This document shows positions 22,794 to 30,330 of a stretch of 64,000 nucleotides of DNA, one piece after another. The position numbers and the translations under genes are program-made. The notes beneath the pieces are model-generated. The model saw nothing but the letters and a program-made list of their open reading frames with translations. It was not told the DNA's origin and searched no databases. Each line of letters begins with the position of its first letter. The stretch's first letter is position 1. The DNA lies in NCBI RefSeq assembly GCF_001894865.1, contig NZ_BCXA01000006.1, positions 62,001 to 126,000 on the forward strand. The letters are read 5' to 3'. This DNA comes from Rhodococcus maanshanensis NBRC 100610. Its GTDB lineage: Bacteria > Actinomycetota > Actinomycetes > Mycobacteriales > Mycobacteriaceae.

Positions 22794-22892
22794 TCAGAAC
22801 CTCTCGGGGTCAAGAAGCGCGATCAGCAGGTAGATCACGAGGGCCGCCGCGATGGCGATCAGGATGACGCTCAGCGTCCCGGCGGCGGTCAC
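22794..22892 (-). CDS. kdpF: Potassium-transporting ATPase small subunit KdpF
   Basis: This 32-residue single-helix peptide starts with GTG at 22892 and contains SVILIAIAAALVIYLLIAL followed by LDPERF. The LDPERF-type tail and position directly before kdpA are typical of KdpF, which stabilises the KdpABC complex as a lipid-like subunit. Its start overlaps the preceding small ORF (GTGA), so it is translationally coupled. Confidence 0.92.
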   Translation of the reverse strand: MTAAGTLSVILIAIAAALVIYLLIALLDPERF

Positions 22893-22981
22893 TGCGCACG
22901 CTTTGTCTGCAGCCCGCGCAGCACCAGCGCGCAGAAGCCGAAGGTGCCGAAGATGAGCGCCACGTAGGCCAGATCAGCCAT
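22889..22981 (-). CDS. 30-residue membrane peptide leading the kdp operon
   Basis: The ATG at 22981 has GGAA about six bases upstream and opens a 30-codon frame (MADLAYVALIFGTFGFCALV, then LRGLQTKRAQ). It encodes one membrane helix with a basic tail. It overlaps kdpF by four bases and is the first gene of the operon. Such short ORFs before kdpF are found in other actinobacterial kdp operons but have no assigned function. It may be an extra small subunit or a translational leader. The good ribosome site and tight overlap argue that it is translated. Confidence 0.7.
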   Translation of the reverse strand: MADLAYVALIFGTFGFCALVLRGLQTKRAQ

Positions 22982-23083
22982 GACAGTTCCTTTTCGAAAG
23001 TCACACGCGCGCCGTCCATCGGCGTGCGCCGTCCCTGATTTCGGGCACAGTGCAGCGTGCTCCCGGACGGGGACGAATTGGGA

Positions 23084-23136
23084 CTTCCTTACGGCTCGCT
23101 AACACCACTACCTGGGCTGTTGACGCCTTCTTTACG
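23084..23136 (-). promoter_or_regulatory. Direct repeats upstream of kdp, candidate KdpE sites
   Basis: On the minus strand CGTAAAGAAG (23127-23136) and CGTAAGGAAG (23084-23093) differ at one base and lie 43 bases apart, ahead of the kdp operon. The distal copy overlaps the end of the PNPOx-like gene. KdpE would be the obvious binder, but no consensus for this lineage is known to me. Confidence 0.3.
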
Positions 23137-23785
23137 CGGGTGCGATCGCTGTCACGTAGCCGGAGTGCGCGAGCCGCAGCACCGATGCGGGCACCGGGGT
23201 GTCCCCGTCCACCCATGGCGCCGGGATCGGTGTGCCCGCAACGGTCCGCAACGGCACCACGCCCGCCCAGGCACCGCCGTCCCCGCTGGGAGCGCTCGGC
23301 GGGGCGTTGCGCACCTTGACAGTCCACCCGCCCGCGGTGATCGGCAGCGCGATGGTCAGCGTGGCCGCGAGCTCCTTCTTGGTGTGGCCGCGCACCTCCG
23401 CACTCCGTCCCGGGATCAGGGCGTCCGAAAGCGCGTTCAGCGCGTCGGCGGACTCGTCCCGCGTCAGCGCGGTCAGGTGCCCGCGGACCACTGCGGATCG
23501 GTAGTTGGCCGAGGAATTGAAGAGGTTGTCCGCCACCACGATTCCGTCGAGCATGGCGACGCACAGCGCGGCGGGTGCGCCCGCGGCGACCTGGCGCAGT
23601 GCCCCGGCGCCGGTGGAGCCGTGCAGGATGATCCGGTCGCCGTCCCTGGCGTAGAGCATCGGAACCGCCCACGGCATGCCGTCGACGACGGTGGCGAGGG
23701 TGCCCACCGCCGCGGCGTCGAGCACCTCGTCGAGCCGGCTTCGTTCGAGCATCGAGCGTTCGGGGTGTCTGTTGATCTTGTCCAC
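23132..23785 (-). CDS. Pyridoxamine 5'-phosphate oxidase-like flavin-binding protein
   Basis: This 217-residue FMN-binding split-barrel protein has the pattern GTLATVVDGMPWAVPMLYARDGDRIILHG near its start and SSANYRSAVVRG in the middle. The group is related to pyridoxamine 5'-phosphate oxidase and binds FMN, F420 or haem; the true ligand is unknown. The GTG at 23785 is preceded by GAGG at eight bases and starts the conserved part, so the longer frame to 23926 is not used. It is divergent from a MocR regulator, a common pairing, and is probably its target. Confidence 0.85.
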   Translation of the reverse strand: MDKINRHPERSMLERSRLDEVLDAAAVGTLATVVDGMPWAVPMLYARDGDRIILHGSTGAGALRQVAAGAPAALCVAMLDGIVVADNLFNSSANYRSAVVRGHLTALTRDESADALNALSDALIPGRSAEVRGHTKKELAATLTIALPITAGGWTVKVRNAPPSAPSGDGGAWAGVVPLRTVAGTPIPAPWVDGDTPVPASVLRLAHSGYVTAIAPA

Positions 23786-23802
23786 GCCACCAGCCTCGGA
23801 CA

Positions 23803-23830
23803 ATTCTGGCGCATTCAACAGGTCCAGAAT
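23803..23830. promoter_or_regulatory. Inverted repeat in the PNPOx-MocR divergent promoter
   Basis: ATTCTGG at 23803-23809 and its exact reverse complement CCAGAAT at 23824-23830 are separated by 14 bases, giving half-site centres 21 bases (two helical turns) apart. It lies in the 80-base gap between the divergent genes and is a likely operator for the MocR protein. Confidence 0.5.
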
Positions 23831-23850
23831 CCTCAGTTCATACAGACCAG

Positions 23851-23856
23851 TATTAT
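23851..23856 (+). promoter_or_regulatory. -10 element of mocR
   Basis: TATTAT ends nine bases before the ATG at 23866, so transcription should start within about three bases of the start codon. There is no ribosome-binding site, which fits a leaderless mRNA. Confidence 0.45.
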
Positions 23857-23865
23857 CATCGGCCC

Positions 23866-25314
23866 ATGGCCCGCCACCCCCGCGACGTCCAACTGACGCT
23901 GACGCTGCCGCCCACCGGCGCGGCACTCCGGCACCGCATCGCGGAGGCGATCATCGACGCGATCCGGCTCGGCCGGCTCCACCCCGGCGATGCACTGCCG
24001 CCGACCAGGGCGCTCGCGGCCGAGCTGGGCGTGGCCAGGGCAGGCGTGGTCGAGGCCTATGACGAACTCTGCGCGGCCGGATATGCCTGCGCGCGGCCGG
24101 GATCCGGGACCCTGATCGCGCCGGGCGCCGACGCCGCGGCCGCGGCGGGCGCCGGTTCCCACGTGTCGGACCGGCCGACACCGGTCCCGGACACCGAACC
24201 GACAACGGCGGCCCCGACCTGGGACCTGACCCCGGGCTGCCCGGACACCGGCCTCATCTCCCCCGACGACTGGCGGCGCGCCTGGCGCACGGCGGCGGCG
24301 GCACCGATCCACCCGCGCTCGGCAGGCCCGACCGGCCATCCGGAGCTGCGCCACGCGCTGGCCGTGCACCTGCGCCGTACCCGCGGGATCCTCGCGCACC
24401 CGGACGAACTGGTGCTCGTCCCAGGAGTCGACTCCGCGCTACGCACCCTCGCCGCGGCCGCCGACCTGGCCGGACGCGACATCGCCTTCGAGGAACCGGG
24501 GTACCGCAATGCCCGGCGAGCGCTCGAGATGTCGGGCGCCCGGCTACGACCGGTCGGCATCGACGCCGATGGCCTGGACCCGGCGGCGCTCCGCGATACC
24601 GATGCGGCCGTGTATTGCACTCCGGCACACCAGTATCCGCTCGGCGCCCGGATGCCGGTGACCCGTCGCGCCGATCTGCTGGCCCGGGCGGCCGAGTCGG
24701 GAACACTGATCATCGAGGACGACTACGACGGCGAGTTCCGCTACGACGTCTCGGCGCTGCCCGCCCTGCGGAGCGTCGAGGGCGGCCGGGAGCACGTCGC
24801 GTACATCGGCACCGCCTCGAAGATCATCTCGCCCTCGATCCGCCTGGCCTGGCTGCTCCCCCCGCCCGCCCTGCTCCAGCGGGTGCACGATGCGTTGCGC
24901 CGCACCGGCGAGAACTGTTGCGGGGTCACCGGCCTCGCGCTGGCCCACTTCATCGAATCCGGGGCGCTCACCCGGCACCTCGCCCGGGCGTCGCGCACCT
25001 ACTCGGCGCGGCGGGCGGCTCTTGTCGACGCGCTGAGGAGCCGACCGGCCCTGATGGACCGGCCGGGGATTCACCTGGCCGGCATCGAGGCAGGGCTGCA
25101 CATGGTGCTGCGCCTGCCGGACCGCGCCGACGACGACGCCATCGCCGCGGAGCTCGGCACCAGGGGCATCGCGGTGCCCGGGCTGGGTCCGTACCGTACC
25201 GACGCCGCGGGCCCACGGGGCCTGATGTGCGGGTACGCGCAGTTACCCGAGTCCCAGGCCGACGCCGTCGCGGGGGCGATCGCGGACGTGGTCGGCAGGC
25301 ATCTCGACCGCTGA
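23866..25314 (+). CDS. MocR/PdxR family PLP-dependent transcriptional regulator
   Basis: This 482-residue GntR-type winged helix (about residues 15-80, with LHPGDALPPTRALAAELGV) is fused to a fold-type I aminotransferase-like domain. The PLP motifs are visible: VYCTPAHQYPLG, EDDYDGEFRY and the Schiff-base lysine in YIGTASKIISPSIRLAW. MocR proteins sense PLP or amino acids and often control vitamin B6 or aminotransferase genes. The divergent PNPOx-like gene is the natural target. The -10 element almost abuts the ATG, suggesting a leaderless message. Confidence 0.93.
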   Translation: MARHPRDVQLTLTLPPTGAALRHRIAEAIIDAIRLGRLHPGDALPPTRALAAELGVARAGVVEAYDELCAAGYACARPGSGTLIAPGADAAAAAGAGSHVSDRPTPVPDTEPTTAAPTWDLTPGCPDTGLISPDDWRRAWRTAAAAPIHPRSAGPTGHPELRHALAVHLRRTRGILAHPDELVLVPGVDSALRTLAAAADLAGRDIAFEEPGYRNARRALEMSGARLRPVGIDADGLDPAALRDTDAAVYCTPAHQYPLGARMPVTRRADLLARAAESGTLIIEDDYDGEFRYDVSALPALRSVEGGREHVAYIGTASKIISPSIRLAWLLPPPALLQRVHDALRRTGENCCGVTGLALAHFIESGALTRHLARASRTYSARRAALVDALRSRPALMDRPGIHLAGIEAGLHMVLRLPDRADDDAIAAELGTRGIAVPGLGPYRTDAAGPRGLMCGYAQLPESQADAVAGAIADVVGRHLDR

Positions 25315-25315
25315 C

Positions 25316-25822
25316 TCACGCCTGCTCATCCGGCTCCTGCTCGAGAACCTTCTCCAGGAAGTCCTTCAGCTCCTGGATCGCCGACGCCCCAGGTATGGAA
25401 CTGAGGCTGGCCAACGCCGCGTTCAACGCAGCCAGGAGGGCTCGAAAGATTTGCCGTCTGATCGTCCCGCCGCCGCGGACGACCCCCATCACCTCGCCGC
25501 GGCCTGCCAACTCGATCACCGAGAGCTTGAAATCGCGCATGGCGCCGTCCCAGCCCGCCGACCCCAACGCGGCGATCACGGCGTCGGCGGGGAACTCCGT
25601 GTTCTGGCCACTGAGGGTACGGAGCGCCTCCGCGCCCTGGTTCGCCACGAGTTGTTCGACGGCCGAGGCGAACTGGCTCCGGAGGCCCTCGTCGGGCACC
25701 ACGGCTGTCTCAACGCCGCGGTCGTCGCCAAGGGTCGCATCCGGCTGCGCCGACCAGCGCAAGACCAGCAGGACATCGTCGACGAGCTGGCGCACGATGA
25801 GCATGTCGTCGTAGTCGGCCAC
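25316..25822 (-). CDS. Hypothetical protein, mostly helical
   Basis: I do not recognise this 168-residue protein. It starts at a GTG at 25822 with GAGG four bases upstream. The sequence is acidic and mostly helical, without signal peptide or membrane helix. It has a C-terminal helix-rich half (RRQIFRALLAALNAALASL, then IQELKDFLEKVLEQE), which could form a helical bundle. It lies two bases from the MocR stop on the opposite strand and 51 bases before mutM on the same strand. The codon use and overlap-free packing suggest a real gene. Confidence 0.65.
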   Translation of the reverse strand: MADYDDMLIVRQLVDDVLLVLRWSAQPDATLGDDRGVETAVVPDEGLRSQFASAVEQLVANQGAEALRTLSGQNTEFPADAVIAALGSAGWDGAMRDFKLSVIELAGRGEVMGVVRGGGTIRRQIFRALLAALNAALASLSSIPGASAIQELKDFLEKVLEQEPDEQA

Positions 25823-25873
25823 GGGACCTCCTCGCCGAAGGACACTCGCCAGTGTGCGCGTCGCGGGTGGGGC

Positions 25874-26734
25874 CTACAAGCCTCGCGGCCTCGGCTGACA
25901 CTTCGGGCAGCTGTAGGAGGACCTGTTCATGAACTTCTCCCGCCGGATGGGCGCGCCACAGCGCGGGCACGGACGGTCCTCGCGGCCATAGGCGGACAGC
26001 GACCGGTCGAAGTAGCCGGACTCCCCGTTCACGTTGACGTACAGCGCATCGAACGAGGTACCGCCCTGCGCCAGCGCCTCGCTCATCACCTCGGTGACCG
26101 AGGCGAGTAGCAGGCGCACCTGCGGTCGGGTCAGCCGGTCCGCGGGCCTGTTCCCGTGAATCCCGGTGCGCCACAGCGCCTCGTCGGCATAGATGTTGCC
26201 GACCCCGGACACCACAGTCTGATCGAGCAGGATCCGCTTGATCTCGCTGCGCTTGCCGCGGATCGCCGCGACCACCGCCTCGCCGTCGAACCCGGGGTCG
26301 AGCGGGTCCCGCGCGATGTGGGCGACCGGCTCGGGCAGCGCCGCGCCGTCCACCTCCACCATGGGGGCGAGCACCCAGCCACCGAAGGTGCGCTGATCGA
26401 CGAAGCGGAGTTCGGTGCCGTTGTCCAGCGCGGCCAGGATCCGCAGGTGCTTCTCGCGGGTGGCGCTCGGCGGCTGGACCAGCATCTGCCCGCTCATCCC
26501 GAGATGGACGACAACCGCGAGATCGCCGGGCGCCAATTCGAGCCAGAGGTACTTTCCGCGGCGCCGGGCACCCGTGACCGCCAGACCGGCGAGCTGCGCC
26601 GCCAGATCGTGACCGCCGAGGACGTGCCTGCGGACCGCACGGGGGTGCAGGACCTCGACGGCATCGATCCGGGATCCGACGACGTGGGACTCGAGCCCGC
26701 GCCGGACCACCTCGACCTCGGGCAGCTCCGGCAC
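25874..26734 (-). CDS. mutM: Formamidopyrimidine-DNA glycosylase
   Basis: This 286-residue base-excision repair enzyme removes 8-oxoguanine and Fapy lesions. After Met removal the catalytic proline heads [14 protein letters not shown]. The H2TH region contains [23 protein letters not shown] (seen around [13 protein letters not shown]). The C-terminal zinc finger is [13 protein letters not shown] followed by SYSCPKCQ. The GTG at 26734, five bases after the rnc stop, is the only start that places Pro at position 2. It forms an rpmF-rnc-mutM operon, as Rv2925c-Rv2924c do in M. tuberculosis. Confidence 0.97.
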   Translation of the reverse strand: MPELPEVEVVRRGLESHVVGSRIDAVEVLHPRAVRRHVLGGHDLAAQLAGLAVTGARRRGKYLWLELAPGDLAVVVHLGMSGQMLVQPPSATREKHLRILAALDNGTELRFVDQRTFGGWVLAPMVEVDGAALPEPVAHIARDPLDPGFDGEAVVAAIRGKRSEIKRILLDQTVVSGVGNIYADEALWRTGIHGNRPADRLTRPQVRLLLASVTEVMSEALAQGGTSFDALYVNVNGESGYFDRSLSAYGREDRPCPRCGAPIRREKFMNRSSYSCPKCQPRPRGL

Positions 26735-26738
26735 GGCG

Positions 26739-27482
26739 TCAGCCGACCTGGTCGGAGTCGCCCTCCGAGAGGGACTTCCAGGCGGTACTCGCCGCCTTCT
26801 GCTCGGCTTCCTTCTTCGACCGCCCGACACCCACGCCGAGCGCGTCCCCCGCGACCATCACGGTCGCGGTGAACTCCTTGTCGTGGTCGGGACCGGTCGC
26901 GCTGATCTCGTAGACCGGCACGCCCTGCCCGCGCTCCGCGGTCAGCTCCTGGAGGCTGGTCTTCCAGTCGAGGCCCGCGCCCAGCTTGGGCGCGCGCTCG
27001 AGGAGATCACCGAACAGCGAGAGCACGACGGTCCGCGCGGTGTCGATGCCGTGCTGCAGGTGCACGGCGCCGAGCAGCGACTCCATCCCGTCGGCCAGGA
27101 TGCTCGCCTTGCCGCGGCCCCCGGTCATCTCCTCGCCCTTGCCGAGCAGCAGATGGGCGCCGAGGCCACCCTCACCGAGATCGCGGGCGACCTCCGCAAG
27201 GGCGTGCATGTTGACGATGCTGGCCCTGATCTTGGCCAGCTCACCCTCGGACTTGTCCGGATGCGCGACGTAGAGCTTCTCGGTGATGGTCAGACCGAGC
27301 ACCGAGTCGCCCAAGAACTCGAGCCGCTCATTGGTCGGCAACCCGCCGTTCTCGTACGCGTACGAGCGGTGGGTCAGCGCCAGCGTGAGCAGCGGTTCGT
27401 CCAGGACAACGCCAAGAGCGGCGAGGAGGGAATCATGCTCCCCCTCGCCGCCGGCGGGTGCTGCGTTGCTACTGCTTGTCAC
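26739..27482 (-). CDS. rnc: Ribonuclease III
   Basis: This 247-residue double-strand-specific RNase matures rRNA and cleaves structured mRNA. The catalytic signature [16 protein letters not shown] is near residue 45 and the second acidic site is in [16 protein letters not shown]-terminal dsRNA-binding domain contains [16 protein letters not shown] and [14 protein letters not shown]. The GTG at 27482, seven bases after rpmF, is chosen over the longer open frame because it avoids overlapping rpmF. Confidence 0.96.
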   Translation of the reverse strand: MTSSSNAAPAGGEGEHDSLLAALGVVLDEPLLTLALTHRSYAYENGGLPTNERLEFLGDSVLGLTITEKLYVAHPDKSEGELAKIRASIVNMHALAEVARDLGEGGLGAHLLLGKGEEMTGGRGKASILADGMESLLGAVHLQHGIDTARTVVLSLFGDLLERAPKLGAGLDWKTSLQELTAERGQGVPVYEISATGPDHDKEFTATVMVAGDALGVGVGRSKKEAEQKAASTAWKSLSEGDSDQVG

Positions 27483-27489
27483 TGCGCGA

Positions 27490-27672
27490 CTAGACCGCAG
27501 CGGTGACCTGACGACCCTTGTAGGTGCCGCAGGACGGGCACGCAATGTGGGGCAGGGTCTTCTCGCCACAGCCACGGTTCGGGCAGGTGATGAGGGTGGG
27601 CACAGTGGTCTTCCACTGGCTACGACGCGACCTGGTGTTGGATCGCGACATTCTGCGCTTGGGGACAGCCAC
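27490..27672 (-). CDS. rpmF: Ribosomal protein bL32
   Basis: The 60-residue product has the family start [20 protein letters not shown] and a zinc ribbon with four cysteines (CPNRGC and CPSC). This zinc-binding form often has a zinc-independent paralogue elsewhere in actinobacteria. It begins two bases after the DUF177 gene, the standard rpmF partner. Confidence 0.97.
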   Translation of the reverse strand: MAVPKRRMSRSNTRSRRSQWKTTVPTLITCPNRGCGEKTLPHIACPSCGTYKGRQVTAAV

Positions 27673-27674
27673 TT

Positions 27675-28292
27675 CTACTTCTCCTCGGCTTCGGTGTTCA
27701 CACGACTCGTGCTGGGCTGGGATGATGCATCCTCAGCGTCGAACTTCCCCGCGAGGGCAGCCCAGCGAGGATCAAGTATCTCATGCCCATGCCCAGATTC
27801 TGCAATCGCCAGGCGAACCCCACATTCGGGGCACAGTCCCTGGCAATCTTCGCTGCACAACGGCTGCAGCGGAAGTTCCAGCCCAGCCGCATTCACGATG
27901 ACCGGTTCGAGATCGATCAGGTCGTCGATGATGCGGTAGATCTCGTCTTCTTCGGTGGTCGCCTCGGTGGTGCTGTTCGGGTATGCGAACAGCTCGGTAA
28001 GGTACAGGTCGAGTTCGCCGTCGAACGGTTCGAGGCAGCGCGAGCACTCCCCCTCGGTGGCCGCTCGGACGGTGCCGGTGACCAGCACGCCCTCCGAGAC
28101 GGACTCAAGGCGCAGGTCGAGTTCGACCTCACCGCCGACCGGCACCGCGATCATGTCGAGGCCGATCCGGGAGGCCGTCGGCACCGTGCGGGTGACCGTG
28201 CTCATCGACCCGGGGCGACGCCCGAGGCTGAGGGTGTCCAGCACGAAGCCGCCGTCGTGGCGACGGGGCGAACCGGAACGATGCGAGGACAC
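27675..28292 (-). CDS. DUF177 / YceD family protein
   Basis: This 205-residue protein has the cysteine pattern of the family ([13 protein letters not shown], then [13 protein letters not shown]), likely to bind zinc. DUF177 proteins are linked to 23S rRNA/large-subunit biogenesis and are almost always encoded before rpmF, as here with a 2-base gap. The GTG at 28292 gives a length close to Rv2926c; an internal ATG at 28205 would give a shorter product. Confidence 0.92.
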   Translation of the reverse strand: MSSHRSGSPRRHDGGFVLDTLSLGRRPGSMSTVTRTVPTASRIGLDMIAVPVGGEVELDLRLESVSEGVLVTGTVRAATEGECSRCLEPFDGELDLYLTELFAYPNSTTEATTEEDEIYRIIDDLIDLEPVIVNAAGLELPLQPLCSEDCQGLCPECGVRLAIAESGHGHEILDPRWAALAGKFDAEDASSQPSTSRVNTEAEEK

Positions 28293-28380
28293 GCGAATAC
28301 TCTTTCGTCAGCGAAGAAGGGAATGGGCAACCACTCCACGATACGCGACGGCGTGCCCCGAGCGGAAATCTGCGCGGCGG

Positions 28381-29151
28381 CTACCGGTGCCGGCTCGACC
28401 GGCTCGGTCGCTCGTCGGGCTCGTCGTAGTCGGGGATCCCGGAGCCGGTCCGCAGCTGCTGGCGGCCCCGCCCAACGGAGCGGATGGTCCCGCTGAGGAA
28501 CTCCTCGAACTCCGCGAGCTTGCCGTCGACGTACAGGTCGCATTCGCCCCGCAGCCGGTCCGACTCGGCGTGCGCGGAGTCGATCACCCGCGCCGACTCG
28601 GCGTGCGCGGCCTGCACGACCTCGGTCTGCGACACCAGCCGCTCCTGCTCGGCGCGGCCGTCCGCGACCGACCGTTCGTGTGCGGCGCGGCCGGATTCGA
28701 CCAGGCGCTCCGCCTCCGCCGCGGCCCGTCCGGTGAGGGTGTCGTACTCGTGCTGGCCCTCCGCGACGGTCCGGTCGGCCTCCTCGCGCGCGTCGGCGAC
28801 CAGCTCATCGGCGTGTGCCTGCGCCTCGGAGACCATCCGGTCGGCCTTCGCCTTGGCGTCGGCGAGGATCCGGTCGGCGTTGTCGCGCGATTCGGCGAGG
28901 GTGGCCGCGGCCTCGGCGTCCGCGCTCGAGACGGCCTGCTCGGCGTGCGCCCGAGCGTCACCGACGAGCTTGTCGCGGTGGTCGAGCACGTCCTGCGCGT
29001 CGTCGAGCTCGCCGGGAATCGCCTCTCGGACGTCGTCGAGGAGTTCGAGGACGTCGCCGCGGGGCACGACGCATCCCGCCGTCATCGGGACCCCGCGCGC
29101 CTCTTCCACGATCGCGACGAGCTCGTCGAGCGCCTCGAATACCCGATACAC
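28381..29151 (-). CDS. sepIVA: SepIVA, DivIVA-like cell division/septation protein
   Basis: This 256-residue acidic coiled-coil protein starts MYRVFEALDELVAIVEEARG, has a conserved TAGCVVPRGDVLELLDD block, a long heptad-like region of Ala/Glu/Asp/Arg (about 65-215) and a conserved end (LAEFEEFLSGTIRSVGRGR). It corresponds to Rv2927c/MSMEG_2416, an essential division factor at the septum and subpolar zone in mycobacteria. A TTG at 29163 is in frame, but the GTG at 29151 gives the conserved MYRVFEALDEL start. It follows coaD by 97 bases on the same strand. Confidence 0.93.
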   Translation of the reverse strand: MYRVFEALDELVAIVEEARGVPMTAGCVVPRGDVLELLDDVREAIPGELDDAQDVLDHRDKLVGDARAHAEQAVSSADAEAAATLAESRDNADRILADAKAKADRMVSEAQAHADELVADAREEADRTVAEGQHEYDTLTGRAAAEAERLVESGRAAHERSVADGRAEQERLVSQTEVVQAAHAESARVIDSAHAESDRLRGECDLYVDGKLAEFEEFLSGTIRSVGRGRQQLRTGSGIPDYDEPDERPSRSSRHR

Positions 29152-29248
29152 GCCAAACCCCAATCGTCGACGACGGCTTACGGGACCAGTCTGCCCGTCA
29201 CGCCGCTCACGGGCGCGCCGCCACGCCCAGTGTGTCGAGGATCAACCG

Positions 29249-29770
29249 CTATGCGGTATCGCCTGCGCGGCTCGCCGCGGTCGACTCCGCGGCACGTTCC
29301 GCCAGCCGGGCCAGCAGCCGCTCGTGCACCTTCGCGGGCAGCATGTCCGCGACATCGCCGCCGTAGGTCGCCACCTCCTTGACCAGCGAACTGGAGAGGT
29401 AGCTGTAGCGCGGGTTCGTCGCGATGAAGAGGGTGTCGACGCCGGTGAGCTTGTGGTTCATCTGCGCCATCTGCAGCTCGTAGTCGAAGTCGTTGGCGCC
29501 GCGCAGGCCCTTGACGATCGCGCTGGCCCCGTTGGCCTTTGCGTAGTCGACGAGGAGTCCCTGCCAGGAGTCGACCCGGACGTTCGGCAGGTCCGCGACG
29601 GCCTCGCGCAGCATCTCGAGGCGTTCGTCGATGCTGAACAGCCCCTTCTTGTTCTTGTTGATCATCACCGTGACGATGACCTCGTCGAACTGAACCGCCA
29701 CCCGGCCGATCACGTCGAGATGGCCGTTGGTGATGGGATCGAAGGACCCGGGGCAGACCGCACTGCTCAT
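29249..29770 (-). CDS. coaD: Phosphopantetheine adenylyltransferase
   Basis: This 173-residue nucleotidyltransferase makes dephospho-CoA from phosphopantetheine and ATP. It has the HxGH-type site in CPGSFDPITNGHLDVIGR (TNGH form) and the ISSSLVKE-like end motif in YLSSSLVKEVATYGGD. The ATG at 29770 overlaps the rsmD stop by four bases. Confidence 0.97.
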   Translation of the reverse strand: MSSAVCPGSFDPITNGHLDVIGRVAVQFDEVIVTVMINKNKKGLFSIDERLEMLREAVADLPNVRVDSWQGLLVDYAKANGASAIVKGLRGANDFDYELQMAQMNHKLTGVDTLFIATNPRYSYLSSSLVKEVATYGGDVADMLPAKVHERLLARLAERAAESTAASRAGDTA

Positions 29771-30330
29771 GACTGCAGACCGTAACAGGCGATCTCGATC
29801 CGGGTCTCGCCGTACTTGCGCACCCGGTCCGCCGACAGGCCGGCAGGCCACACCGTCTCCGGCGATCGCGACGACCGCTCGAGCACGACCAGCGAGTCCT
29901 CCCCGATCCAGCCCCCGCCGACGAGCGCGCCGAGCACCGACCCGACCTCGTCCTCGCCCATCGCGTACGGCGGGTCGAGGAAGACCAGGTCGTACTCGCG
30001 GTCGGGGCTGCCCGCGACGACCGCGGCCACCGGCGACGACCGCACGACGGCGCCGGGCAACCCGAGCGTCGCCACGTTCTCGCGCGCCACCGCGGCCGCC
30101 TTCGCGTCCGACTCGACCAGCACCACGTGCTCGGCGCCCCGCGAGAGCGCCTCGAGGCCAAGCGCTCCCGATCCCGCGAACAGGTCGAGCACGGCGGCGC
30201 CGTCGAGGTCCATCCTGGCGTCGAGCGAACTGAACAGCGCCTCGCGCACTCGCTCCGAGGTGGGCCGGGTGCCCTTGGGCGGGACCCGGAGCCGGCGCCC
30301 ACCCGCGGCGCCGGCGACGATCCGGGTCAC
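29767..30330 (-). CDS. rsmD: 16S rRNA (guanine966-N2)-methyltransferase
   Basis: This 187-residue SAM-dependent RNA methyltransferase has motif I LDLFAGSGALGLEALSRGA, the catalytic FLDPPY and the family start MTRIVAGAAGGRRL with PTSERVREALFSSL. It overlaps pyc by four bases upstream and coaD by four downstream, so pyc-rsmD-coaD is one translation-coupled operon, as in M. tuberculosis (Rv2967c-Rv2965c). Confidence 0.96.
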   Translation of the reverse strand: MTRIVAGAAGGRRLRVPPKGTRPTSERVREALFSSLDARMDLDGAAVLDLFAGSGALGLEALSRGAEHVVLVESDAKAAAVARENVATLGLPGAVVRSSPVAAVVAGSPDREYDLVFLDPPYAMGEDEVGSVLGALVGGGWIGEDSLVVLERSSRSPETVWPAGLSADRVRKYGETRIEIACYGLQS

